Of a DNA stretch of 64,000 nt, positions 8,628-16,764 are shown one piece after another. Positions within the stretch are counted from its first letter, which is position 1, and every line of letters starts with the position of its first letter. The stretch comes from Candidatus Elusimicrobium euhamitermitis (GTDB lineage: Bacteria; Elusimicrobiota; Elusimicrobia; Elusimicrobiales; Elusimicrobiaceae): the NCBI GenBank assembly GCA_031254225.1, contig JAIRUU010000113.1, positions 1-64,000 of the forward strand. The letters run 5' to 3'. Position numbers and translations under genes: made by a program. A model generated the notes under the pieces. The model did not search any database. It was not told the DNA's origin and saw nothing but the letters and a program-made list of their open reading frames with translations.

Positions 8628-9783
8628 ATAAATCACCTATAAAAACAGCCTTACATTTAGGATAATACTTTTTTAGGCTTTTGTTAAGCTGTCTTTTTTG
8701 CGCGAGAGTAACGCAGACCACGGCGTCCCCCTGCGCCGCGGCGATATATTCAACCTTACGTCTTAAATACCGCGCGCTTTCCCCGGGTTTTATATATTCG
8801 TAGCCGAGGGGGGGCAAAGGATAATTGTCTCCTTCCCACGACGGGCAGAAGTTTTGAGAGTTTTTTGCCAGCAGTTTTATTGAGGATTCAAAAATTTTAT
8901 CTTCGGCGGCAAACGCGGCGGTTTTGGTAAAAATAATTTTTTTGGTATTTTTCGTTTTGGGCAGGCTTGGCAGAATGTCCGCTATAAAATAAATATTGTC
9001 CGCGAACTTTTGCGCTTTGTCAAAATTTTCCGTCTGCCAAAACAGCTGCGGATATTTTTTTACAAAATTAAAAATATCCATGGAGTCCGTTATTATTTTC
9101 CCGCCGCCGTCCGCGGCAAAATATTCGTTTATAAGTTTCAGCGCGGTTTTGCGCGCGGCGGGCAGGCCAGAGTAAACATATTCGTTCATGCCGCTTTCAC
9201 CGCGCAGCACCCGCGCGCCGCCGCAGATTTTGCTTATGGCGCGCAGCATGTTAACCGCGCTTTTTACTTCTGAAAATTCAGCTTCAAAAGACGGCAGGAA
9301 AAACGCGCCCTTTCCTTTTCCGCCGAATTCCGTTTTTTTTATTTCCCGTTTTAAGTCAAAAGGGTTTAACGAAATTATTTTGTTTTTCAGCCGGCGGGAA
9401 AGCGGCAGTTTTCTGCGCCCGTAAACTCTTTCAAGTTCAAGGACGTGCTCGTGCGTGGGCACTTTTGCAAAACATTCTTTTGTGCACGCGCCGCACAGCA
9501 TGCAGCAGGAAAGCGCGTCTTTTATTTCCGTAACATTTTTTTTGCGGTCAATTTTATTTTCCATTATAAACCGCAGCAGAATATTTCTTGCGCGCGGGCC
9601 TTTGTCCTCGCGCGCGGTATCAAGCTGCGCCGGACAAGTTCTGCTGCAGTACGCGCATTTATTGCACTGCGCCGCGCTGTCATAAACCGTTTTTTGGCCG
9701 AGCTGCGTAAAAATAGTGTGCAGGTGCAAATCTTCAAAACCTTCTTTGAAAAGAAAATTTTTCGGGGTTCTAAAGTTTTCCAT
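8614..9783 (-). CDS. GlcF-like iron-sulfur oxidoreductase subunit
   Basis: 389 aa. The N-terminal part carries two 4Fe-4S ligand sets: 'CNKCAYCSRTCP' near residue 40 and 'CCMLCGACTKECF' near 95. This fits the electron-transfer subunit of glycolate or D-lactate dehydrogenase complexes (GlcF, LutA-like). The C-terminal part is divergent: CCG-type cysteine motifs expected in full GlcF are not obvious, so the second half may have changed function. GCGGAGG precedes the ATG. Overlaps by 14 bp the GlcD-GlcE fusion upstream and the HD-GYP gene downstream. Confidence 0.8.
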   Translation of the reverse strand: MENFRTPKNFLFKEGFEDLHLHTIFTQLGQKTVYDSAAQCNKCAYCSRTCPAQLDTAREDKGPRARNILLRFIMENKIDRKKNVTEIKDALSCCMLCGACTKECFAKVPTHEHVLELERVYGRRKLPLSRRLKNKIISLNPFDLKREIKKTEFGGKGKGAFFLPSFEAEFSEVKSAVNMLRAISKICGGARVLRGESGMNEYVYSGLPAARKTALKLINEYFAADGGGKIITDSMDIFNFVKKYPQLFWQTENFDKAQKFADNIYFIADILPSLPKTKNTKKIIFTKTAAFAAEDKIFESSIKLLAKNSQNFCPSWEGDNYPLPPLGYEYIKPGESARYLRRKVEYIAAAQGDAVVCVTLAQKRQLNKSLKKYYPKCKAVFIGDLYADK

Positions 9784-11635
9784 TTAAAACCTCCGCATGT
9801 AAAATTTCTTTTATTTTTGCGGCGTAAACCGGCGGCGGATTTGTTTTTTCTATGAGCGCCGCTTTAACGGGCTCTTTAAAAATCCTCGCGGTAAATTTTG
9901 TCACTCTGCCGTAGTCGGCGCCCGCGCCGGCAAACAAAGAAACCAAATTATATCCCGCGCTGTTTTTAACGAATTTCCCGCCGTAGCTGACAGTGTTTCC
10001 GTCCGGCAGAGCCGCGGTAATGCCGGTTACGGAATGGTTAAATTTGGGGCAGATTCCGGAGGCAAAAAGTTCGCCGGCTGTTCCTTTATAATCCGGCAGA
10101 GCGGCGTAAAGCCCGCGCGCCGCAAGCTCTTTTTTCAGCGCGGCAGCCGTTACGTCCGCGCCGAAAGTTACGGTATAATTTTCAGTGTCAATTTCAAAAA
10201 TTTTATCTGAATTTTGCGTTTCCGCGCTTTCCTGCCGGCGCAAACCGCCGTTGACGGAAACCGGCAAAATTTTATCGGGATTAGCGATATTTAGCGGGTC
10301 AAAAACTTTTTTAATTTTCTTAAAAAGTTCAAGCTCCTGCGGGCCGTACATAAAGGCCATGGCCGCGCGTTTTTCAATGCCTATTCCGTGCTCTCCGGAA
10401 ATTGTGCCGCCCAGAGCGGCGCACGCTTTTAAGATTTCTTTTCCGGCTTTTACGACGTCGTTTGTCTGCGCCGCAGACCTCTGGTCAAAGACTATATTAG
10501 GGTGTAAATTCCCGTCGCCCGCGTGGAAAAAAAGGCCGGACGTAACGCCGTATTTTTCACAAATTTCGCGCGTCTGTTTTATCGCCGCGGGAAGGTTTGC
10601 GCGCGGCACGGTGCCGTCTTCCACAAAAACATTCGGCGCAAGGCGCGCCATGGCCGCGTAACCCGCGCTTCTGCCGCGCCAGAGGGCGGCGCGCGCGGCG
10701 TCGTCTTTTGCGATTTCGGTTTTTACGGCGTTGCTCTGAATGCAGATTTTTTTAATTTCTTCCATTTCTTTTTCTGCTTTTTTAACGTCCCCGTCGGTTT
10801 CAATAAGCAGCAAAGCTTCGCAGTCCGTCGGGTAACCGCTTTTGGAATAAGATTCAACCGCGCATATGGTCAGTTTGTCCATAGCTTCCACGCAGCGCGG
10901 CGCTATGCCCGCGGCGGTTATTTTTGCCACGCAGTTTATGGCGGCGTCCACGCTGTCAAAAGCGGCAAGCATGGTTTTTATAAATTTCGGTTTTTTGGCT
11001 ATTTTTACCCGGAGTTTTGTAATTACGCCAAGCGTGCCCTCCGAGCCTATTACAAGGCCCCGCAGGTCCGGCCCGTTGTCCTGCTCTGACAAAATTAATT
11101 CCTCGCCCTGCGGCGTGACAAATTGTAAAGCCGCAATATGCTCCCGCGTGGCGCCGTATTTTAAACCTTTTGCGCCGCCGGCGTTTAAAGCCGCGTTGCC
11201 GCCCAGCGTGCAGATTTTCTGGCTGGCCGGGTCAGGCTGGTAAACGTAACCCAGCTTGTCAAGCCGCGCCTGCAGGTCCGCGTGTATAACGCCGCACTCA
11301 ACATCGGCAATTTCGCGCGTTGTGTCTATTTTTATGATTTTATTAAGCGGCATGAGGTTAAGCACAACGCCGCCTTTTAAAGCCACGCAACCGCCCACGT
11401 GGTTTGTGGCCGCAGCGCGCGCGGTAAAAGGCACGCCGTATTTGTGCAGTATTTTTATTACCTGCGCGGCTTGATTTATATTTTTTAAAGTTAACACCGC
11501 GTCCGGCCTTGTTCTGCCCAGGCTGCAGTCAAAGGAGAACAGAGAAACGGATATTTCGTCCGTCATCACAAATTCTTTTCCTAAAATTTTTGTAATTTTG
11601 GACAGGGCCGCTGCAAGGTTTTTCTTAAGAAGCAT
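9770..11635 (-). CDS. FAD-linked oxidase, GlcD-GlcE fusion
   Basis: 621 aa from the ATG at 11635. Residues ~1-455 are a GlcD-type FAD-binding PCMH domain plus FAD-oxidase C domain ('ARAAATNHVGGCVAL', 'LGGNAALNAGGAKGLKYG', 'VIGSEGTLGVI', 'FHAGDGNLHPN', 'SGEHGIGIEKR'). Residues ~480-621 resemble GlcE, a second FAD-binding half ('VTFGADVTAAALKKELAARG', 'GKFVKNSAGYNLVSLFAGA'). In Escherichia coli GlcD, GlcE and GlcF are separate subunits of glycolate oxidase; here D and E appear fused and F follows. Substrate could be glycolate, D-lactate or another 2-hydroxyacid. The start at 11635 is 7 nt after TATAAT with no ribosome site; a longer frame from 11671 runs through that promoter. Confidence 0.85.
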   Translation of the reverse strand: MLLKKNLAAALSKITKILGKEFVMTDEISVSLFSFDCSLGRTRPDAVLTLKNINQAAQVIKILHKYGVPFTARAAATNHVGGCVALKGGVVLNLMPLNKIIKIDTTREIADVECGVIHADLQARLDKLGYVYQPDPASQKICTLGGNAALNAGGAKGLKYGATREHIAALQFVTPQGEELILSEQDNGPDLRGLVIGSEGTLGVITKLRVKIAKKPKFIKTMLAAFDSVDAAINCVAKITAAGIAPRCVEAMDKLTICAVESYSKSGYPTDCEALLLIETDGDVKKAEKEMEEIKKICIQSNAVKTEIAKDDAARAALWRGRSAGYAAMARLAPNVFVEDGTVPRANLPAAIKQTREICEKYGVTSGLFFHAGDGNLHPNIVFDQRSAAQTNDVVKAGKEILKACAALGGTISGEHGIGIEKRAAMAFMYGPQELELFKKIKKVFDPLNIANPDKILPVSVNGGLRRQESAETQNSDKIFEIDTENYTVTFGADVTAAALKKELAARGLYAALPDYKGTAGELFASGICPKFNHSVTGITAALPDGNTVSYGGKFVKNSAGYNLVSLFAGAGADYGRVTKFTARIFKEPVKAALIEKTNPPPVYAAKIKEILHAEVLNGKL

Positions 11636-11641
11636 ATATAA

Positions 11642-11647
11642 ATTATA
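11642..11647 (-). promoter_or_regulatory. -10 hexamer, leaderless start of the glcDE-like fusion
   Basis: On the minus strand TATAAT ends 7 nt before the ATG at 11635. TTGGCG 18 bp upstream could be a -35. The predicted transcript starts at the start codon. Inference from spacing. Confidence 0.55.
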
Positions 11648-11674
11648 GTATTTTACGCAATACGCCGCCAAAAA

Positions 11675-11683
11675 TGGTAGAAT
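11675..11683 (+). promoter_or_regulatory. Extended -10 promoter of the DUF4912-GH57 operon
   Basis: TGGTAGAAT, identical to the element before the PIN-PhoH gene. It would give a leader of ~53 nt ending in GGGGAGGG before the ATG at 11744. Confidence 0.4.
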
Positions 11684-11743
11684 AACAAATACAAATAGGG
11701 TAAACCATAAGGTGTCTGATGCACGCTTTTATGGGGAGGGTTT

Positions 11744-12613
11744 ATGGATACAAAGCACCATTCTTCCGCTTCTTTTATCAAAGCGGAGAACAGTGGCAAA
11801 AACACCGCCGCGCGGGAACTGCCGTCGTCATACGGCCGTACGGAAGCTTTTTTGCTTCCGAAAGACCCGGGCTGGCTGTTTTTATTTTGGGAAATCACGT
11901 CTTCCACGTATGACTATATAAAAAGTCAGAACGGCTATGATATTTTTGACCGTTCAAAAACAATAATCCGCCTGCATGACGTTACCGATGTTAATTTTGA
12001 CGGCGCCAACTCGCACTCTCACTTTGACACGCCGGTGGTTTTTGACGCCGGCAGCTGGTATTTGCAGGCGCCTATGCCGGGCCGCAATTACGTGGCGGAT
12101 CTCGGTATTATAACGCCGGAAGGCAAATTTATATTGCTTGCCCGCAGCAACGCCGTCACTCTGCCCGCCGGCCGCATAAGCGATATTATTGATGAAAAAT
12201 GGATGCTCGTGGAGGGCGATTACCAGAAACTGCTGGCCCTTTCCGGCGCAAATTTAATAGGCCTGGGCGCGAGCGAACTCGCGCACGCGCTGCATGAGCG
12301 CTGGCGTTTTGCCCAAAATATGCCGTCGTCTTACTCGTCTTCAAACAAATCTTCCGGCGCGGCCGCCAAAAAACCGTCCAAAAAAGAAGAAGCCGACGAT
12401 ATGTGGCTTAAAGCGGACTGCGAGATTATAATCTACGGCTCGGCCAGCCCGGGCGCAAAAGTCAAAATCAACGGCAAAGAAATTGAGCTTAAAAACGGTT
12501 CGTTTTCCATACGCCAGTCTCTACACAAAGGCGAAGTTATTGATTTGCCCATAACCGCTGAAAAGAAAAAAATGAAGAGAAGCATTAAAATCAAAGCGCA
12601 GAGAGAGGATTAG
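11744..12613 (+). CDS. DUF4912 domain protein
   Basis: 289 aa. Residues ~30-180 match the DUF4912 family ('LPKDPGWLFLFWEIT', 'ARSNAVTLPAGRISD', 'IDEKWMLVEGDYQKLLALSG'). A lysine/serine-rich linker (~195-225) is followed by a small C-terminal segment ('IIIYGSASPGAKVKINGKEI') that looks like a beta-sandwich or Ig-like fold, possibly carbohydrate binding. No signal peptide. GGGGAGGG lies just before the ATG. It ends 2 bp before the GH57 gene, a pairing seen in other lineages that suggests a helper or glucan-binding role for the branching enzyme; that role is inference. Confidence 0.85.
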   Translation: MDTKHHSSASFIKAENSGKNTAARELPSSYGRTEAFLLPKDPGWLFLFWEITSSTYDYIKSQNGYDIFDRSKTIIRLHDVTDVNFDGANSHSHFDTPVVFDAGSWYLQAPMPGRNYVADLGIITPEGKFILLARSNAVTLPAGRISDIIDEKWMLVEGDYQKLLALSGANLIGLGASELAHALHERWRFAQNMPSSYSSSNKSSGAAAKKPSKKEEADDMWLKADCEIIIYGSASPGAKVKINGKEIELKNGSFSIRQSLHKGEVIDLPITAEKKKMKRSIKIKAQRED

Positions 12614-12615
12614 CA

Positions 12616-14229
12616 ATGGGAACCGAAAAAGGATACCTTGCGCTTGTCCTTCACGCGCATCTGCCGTTCATCAAACATCCGGAATATCCGGACTTCCTTG
12701 AGGAAGACTGGTTTTATGAAGGAATGATAGAAACGTACATTCCGCTTCTTGATATGTTTGAGAGACTGACGGCAGAGGGCGTTGATTTTCGCATAACAAT
12801 GTCTCTTACGCCGCCGCTGTGCGCCATGATGAGCGACCCGCTGTTAATATCCCGCTTCAAATATTATTTGAATTCCCGTCTGGAACTCAGCCAAAAAGAA
12901 CTTGCCCGCACGAAAAATACCGAATTTACTTACGTCGCCCAAATGTACGCGGAAAAATTTGCGCGGTATAAAGACCTTTTTGAAAACAGATACGGCGGCC
13001 AGATTTTAAACGGTTTTAAAAAATTCCAGGATTCGGGAAAGCTGGAAATTATAACCTGCTGCGCCACGCACGGCTATCTGCCGCTGCAGGTGCACAAAGA
13101 AAGCGTTAACGCCCAAATCAAAATAGCGGCGGAGGATTACCGCCGGCGTTTCGGCCGCGGCCCGCGCGGTATTTGGCTGGCGGAATGCGCGTATAACCCG
13201 GGGGACGATAAATTTTTAAAAGCGCACGGCGTAAGATATTTTTTCACGGAAACGCATGGCGTTTTACACTCTGTCCCGCGGCCGAAATACGGCATTTACG
13301 CGCCGGTTTATACGCCCAGCGGCGTGGCTGCTTTTGCGCGCGACATGGAATCCGCCCAGCAGGTGTGGAGCGCGGAAAGCGGTTACCCGGGGGACCCCAG
13401 TTACCGCGAGTTTTACCGCGACCTTGGTTATGATTTGGATTACGATTATATAAAACCTTATCTTCACTCGGACGGCGTGCGTAGAAACATAGGCATGAAA
13501 TACCACAGCATAACCGGCAAAGTTTCTTTAAATCAGAAAAAGCCTTATTATCCGTCTGACGCTAAAAGCAAAGCTGCGGAACACGCCGGCAATTTTATGT
13601 TCAACCGCCAGAAACAGATTGAATATATCGCGACTTTGATGGACCGCAAACCGCTTGTCGTGTCAATGTACGACGCCGAACTTTACGGCCACTGGTGGTA
13701 TGAGGGCGTGGATTTCCTTGAATTTTTATTTAAGAAACTTTATTATGACCAGAAAGATATAAAACTTACCACTCCGTCGGAATATCTGGCGATGTATCCG
13801 GAAAACCAGGTTGTGCAGCCGTCGGCAAGTTCGTGGGGGGACAAGGGATATAACGACGTCTGGCTCAACAGCGGCAATGACTGGATTTACAGGCATTTGA
13901 TAAAAGCCGCGGAGCGCATGATGGAAATGGCTAATTATTATCCTAACACCGACGGGCTTTTGCGCCGCGCTTTAAACCAGTGCGCGCGGGAACTTGTGTT
14001 AATGCAGTCGTCCGACTGGGCGTTTTTGATGACCGTGGGCACCGCGCAGCAGTATTCCACAAAGCGCACCAAGGACCATGTGACCAGGTTTAACGAGCTG
14101 TATGAACAGATAGCGTCAAGCAGAATAGACGAGGCTTATGTTTATGACTTGGAAACGCGGGACAGCATTTTCCCCGAAATAGATTACCGCGTGTACCGCT
14201 CGGAAGAAAAAGAGAAAATATTGAAATAA
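12616..14229 (+). CDS. GH57 family 1,4-alpha-glucan branching enzyme-like protein
   Basis: 537 aa. The start 'LALVLHAHLPFIKHPEYPDF' is typical of the GH57 branching enzyme/DUF1957 group. The nucleophile region is 'GIWLAECAYNPGDD' near residue 190 and the acid/base region 'VSMYDAELYGHWWYEG' near 352. The C-terminal helical domain holds 'SSWGDKGYNDVWLN' and 'LMQSSDWAFLMTVG', both typical of this group. Such enzymes introduce alpha-1,6 branches into glycogen in the cytoplasm. Together with glgC in this window it supports a glycogen pathway. The gene is the second of a two-gene operon ended by a strong terminator. Confidence 0.88.
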   Translation: MGTEKGYLALVLHAHLPFIKHPEYPDFLEEDWFYEGMIETYIPLLDMFERLTAEGVDFRITMSLTPPLCAMMSDPLLISRFKYYLNSRLELSQKELARTKNTEFTYVAQMYAEKFARYKDLFENRYGGQILNGFKKFQDSGKLEIITCCATHGYLPLQVHKESVNAQIKIAAEDYRRRFGRGPRGIWLAECAYNPGDDKFLKAHGVRYFFTETHGVLHSVPRPKYGIYAPVYTPSGVAAFARDMESAQQVWSAESGYPGDPSYREFYRDLGYDLDYDYIKPYLHSDGVRRNIGMKYHSITGKVSLNQKKPYYPSDAKSKAAEHAGNFMFNRQKQIEYIATLMDRKPLVVSMYDAELYGHWWYEGVDFLEFLFKKLYYDQKDIKLTTPSEYLAMYPENQVVQPSASSWGDKGYNDVWLNSGNDWIYRHLIKAAERMMEMANYYPNTDGLLRRALNQCARELVLMQSSDWAFLMTVGTAQQYSTKRTKDHVTRFNELYEQIASSRIDEAYVYDLETRDSIFPEIDYRVYRSEEKEKILK

Positions 14230-14240
14230 ACTAATGAATA

Positions 14241-14270
14241 AAAAACCCCCGACTTTTGTCGGGGGTTTTT
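14241..14270 (+). terminator. Intrinsic terminator after the GH57 gene
   Basis: AAAAACCCCCGAC-TTTT-GTCGGGGGTTTTT: an 8-bp GC-rich stem with flanking A and T tracts, 12 bp after the stop. Confidence 0.9.
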
Positions 14271-14358
14271 ATGTTATATTTTATAGTTATTTTAGATAAT
14301 AAAAAAGTATTAAGGCTATATACTTTCAGACGCAAGCCGAATTTTATATATTTTTTAA

Positions 14359-14889
14359 ATGACAAGAAAAATATATAACGCTTGCCGCGCCCAAGCGCGG
14401 CGGAGGCGGGGTTTTACTCTTATTGAACTTTTAGTTGTTGTTTTAATAATAGGCATTCTGGCAGCAATAGCCGTGCCGCAGTACAGGAAAGCCGTCGCAA
14501 AAAGTAAACTGGCGGATATAATGATTACCGCGCGCGCTTTAAAAACCGCGCAGGATTTATATTTCCTTCAAAACCAGACGTATTCCGTTGATTTTAATGA
14601 TTTGGATCTGGGCTTTAACTGCGGAACAATAACAACAGTGCCGGAAGGTTCATATTGCACGACGGGAAAAAGGTTAATAAAACTTTTTAATAATGTCGGA
14701 TTTTATATACACGACGGGGATTTTGAATTGAGTTATCAGAGAAACTTGCCCGGACTTTTTTGCAGCGCGCTTAAGACCTCCGCTTACGGGGAAGAAGTTT
14801 GCAAATCTTATAACGGAACGCTTTACGGCCCAAATGCTAACGACAGTTATGGAAATGTATATTACATCGCAAACTGGAAACCCGGTTAA
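14359..14889 (+). CDS. Type IV prepilin-like protein
   Basis: 176 aa. Class III signal: basic leader, then 'RRRRG|FTLIELLVVVLIIGILAA' (written here in two parts) with cleavage after Gly18 and the Glu at +5, followed by the hydrophobic N-terminal helix. After this comes 'VPQYRKAVAKSKLAD', a form common in Elusimicrobium pilin-like proteins. Cysteines at several places in the C-terminal half may form disulfides. The leader is longer and more basic than usual and its DNA holds a GCCGCGC-CCAA-GCGCGGC hairpin (14384-14401). No Shine-Dalgarno site; TATATA ends 9 nt upstream. It is a single-gene unit; no assembly genes are nearby. Confidence 0.85.
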   Translation: MTRKIYNACRAQARRRRGFTLIELLVVVLIIGILAAIAVPQYRKAVAKSKLADIMITARALKTAQDLYFLQNQTYSVDFNDLDLGFNCGTITTVPEGSYCTTGKRLIKLFNNVGFYIHDGDFELSYQRNLPGLFCSALKTSAYGEEVCKSYNGTLYGPNANDSYGNVYYIANWKPG

Positions 14890-14896
14890 AAGTCTA

Positions 14897-15460
14897 TCAC
14901 ATCAAACCGAATATTAATGCCACGAGCGCGGCTATTCCGGCGCAGATTAACAGCACCGCGGCGAAAAGAGCCGGCATTATTGTCAGCGTCATTGAGAAGA
15001 ACACGGCGCCGGCGGGCATATTGTAAGCTCTTGCGACCAAATTAATCATAAAAATAATCTGGCAGATAAAAACCACCGTAAAAATCATCGCCGTTACGAC
15101 GGTATTTGCGCCCGCCGCGGCGGAAATCAGCACGCCGGCTATAAGCAGAATTTTTGTAAATTCGCTTATGCCTACAAGCGCAAAAAGGCCCGGAGCGTTG
15201 CCGGTCTTTGACGTTAAATCAAGAAACATCTGCGTCACGGCCGCGAAAAGCAGACCCGCGAAAACAAACAAAATAAAGTACATTAACGTCTGCATTATAA
15301 AAGAAAACACGCCGCAGCCGGAAGAAAAATTTATAAAAAAAGTAAACGCAAAAGCGCCCGTTCCGTAGCCGGCCATGCCAAGCCCCAGCCGCCGGTCCCT
15401 GACTGCGCCGGCCAGAAAATCCGTCTGCATATTTAAAAGTTTTAAAATATTTTCGCCCAT
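14897..15460 (-). CDS. Yip1-like integral membrane protein
   Basis: 187 aa, with about five hydrophobic segments after an N-terminal amphipathic stretch ('RLGLGMAGYGTGAFAFTFF', then 'YFILFVFAGLLFAAVTQ'). The pattern of helices and the small-residue-rich loops resembles bacterial Yip1-domain proteins; function unknown. AGGAGG is 12-13 nt before the ATG. Its stop is 8 bp from the end of the convergent prepilin gene. Confidence 0.6.
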   Translation of the reverse strand: MGENILKLLNMQTDFLAGAVRDRRLGLGMAGYGTGAFAFTFFINFSSGCGVFSFIMQTLMYFILFVFAGLLFAAVTQMFLDLTSKTGNAPGLFALVGISEFTKILLIAGVLISAAAGANTVVTAMIFTVVFICQIIFMINLVARAYNMPAGAVFFSMTLTIMPALFAAVLLICAGIAALVALIFGLM

Positions 15461-15485
15461 TATAGTGGTGTATCCTCCTAATGAC

Positions 15486-15512
15486 TTTCCTCTCCCTAAA
15501 AGGGAGAGGAAA
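15486..15512. repeat. Short palindromic repeat, CTCTCCCT family
   Basis: TTTCCTCTCCCT-AAA-AGGGAGAGGAAA, a perfect 12-bp stem with a 3-nt loop, between the Yip1-like gene and sppA. Close relatives lie at 57441-57469 and, in diverged form, at 53324 and 53451. Confidence 0.75.
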
Positions 15513-15573
15513 AACTTAACTCGGCGTTACGCTTATCACTTATTCTTAATATTGCGGCGCGTTGCGCAATCTC

Positions 15574-16683
15574 TTACATTGTCCACATATACGCCATACG
15601 GGGTTCGGCCGCGCTTTCAAGCTGTTTGGCTATATTTTTGTTTGAACTTTCGGCGTCAAGAGACGACGTAAACCATTCTATAAAAGTATTTGTTTTAACG
15701 GTAATAATTTCAGGTTTTTTAAGGCCGGTCAAATCGCCAGCTGTTTTCAAAGCCTCTTCCTCGCCGCCCAGCTGGTCAATGAGGCCCAGTTTCAGAGCGC
15801 GCCTGCCCGTAAAAACGCGGCCGTCCGCGTAGTTTTTTAAAACTTCGGGCGGGATATTCGGACGCCCCTGTTTTACCGCTCCGAAAAACTGGTCGTAAGA
15901 ATCGTCAATCAAATCCTGGAATAAAGCCTTTTCTTCTTCGGTCATCGGGCGGAAAGAAGAGCCCATGTCTTTTAGCCTGCCTGATTTTACCGCGCCGAAT
16001 TTTACGCCCACTTTATCAAGCAGTCCCTCAAGATTGCTGGTCTGGAAAATTACGCCTATTGAGCCCGTCAAAGTGCCGGGCTGGGCCACGATTTTATCGC
16101 ACGCGACGGAAATATAATACCCGCCGCTTGCCGCAATATCGCGCATAAGCGCTATGACTTTTTTATTTTTCTTTTCCCGCGCGTAAATTACGGCGTTATA
16201 AATATCCTGCACCGCGGCCACGGTGCCGCCAGGCGAGTTTATGTCTAAAATTATGGCTTTGACGTTATCCTTATCCGCGACGGAGCGTATCCTTTTTGCT
16301 ATTGAGCTTGCGCCGGACGGCTCGCCCCAGCCGGAGGAACTTTGCGGCTCGCTTATCGCGCCGCGTATTTTTATGAGAGCCACGCCTTCTTTGGCTTTTG
16401 CAGGAGCCGTGATTTTTGTAAACGGTTTTTCAGGCGTTTCAATTGCCGCTGGCCCGGCGCCGCCGGTAAAAATTATATAAAGCCCGCTGACGCTTGAAAT
16501 TAAAAACAGAACAATAAGAATAATCAGCGGAATATTTCTCTTTTTCGGCTGCTCGGGCATAGCCGGCGGAAGTTTGGTTTCAGACGGCGGCGGCACGCTT
16601 GAGAGCGGCGGCGGGACAGTGCCTCCCCCGCCTTTATCAGTAACAAAAATTTCACGTCCCACAAGTTCGGTTTGAGTGCCCAT
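15574..16683 (-). CDS. sppA: Signal peptide peptidase SppA (36-kDa type)
   Basis: 369 aa. A cytoplasmic proline-rich N-terminus (1-50) precedes one transmembrane helix (~51-72) and the periplasmic protease domain. The catalytic dyad is Ser186 in 'AASGGYY' and Lys238 in 'GRLKDMGSSF'; the 52-residue spacing matches the Bacillus SppA dyad. 'TLTGSIGVIF' and 'DINSPGGTVAA' are also family marks. The enzyme degrades cleaved signal peptides in the membrane. GAGG precedes the ATG at 16683. It is divergent from dapA. Confidence 0.93.
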   Translation of the reverse strand: MGTQTELVGREIFVTDKGGGGTVPPPLSSVPPPSETKLPPAMPEQPKKRNIPLIILIVLFLISSVSGLYIIFTGGAGPAAIETPEKPFTKITAPAKAKEGVALIKIRGAISEPQSSSGWGEPSGASSIAKRIRSVADKDNVKAIILDINSPGGTVAAVQDIYNAVIYAREKKNKKVIALMRDIAASGGYYISVACDKIVAQPGTLTGSIGVIFQTSNLEGLLDKVGVKFGAVKSGRLKDMGSSFRPMTEEEKALFQDLIDDSYDQFFGAVKQGRPNIPPEVLKNYADGRVFTGRRALKLGLIDQLGGEEEALKTAGDLTGLKKPEIITVKTNTFIEWFTSSLDAESSNKNIAKQLESAAEPRMAYMWTM

Positions 16684-16732
16684 GGTATCCTCGCAATATA
16701 TCTAAAACTATATCAAATTATAAAATCTAAAA

Positions 16733-16741
16733 TGCTAAAAT
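16733..16741 (+). promoter_or_regulatory. Extended -10 promoter of dapA
   Basis: TGCTAAAAT gives a predicted start near 16748, with GGAGGAG shortly after and the ATG at 16765. Confidence 0.45.
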
Positions 16742-16764
16742 AATTAGTAGCGGAGGAGAGTATT

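Noticed and set aside
10523..11089. 188-codon plus-strand frame antisense to the glcDE-like gene
   Set aside because: Composition is typical of a shadow frame of a G+C-rich codon pattern; the minus-strand gene is clearly real.
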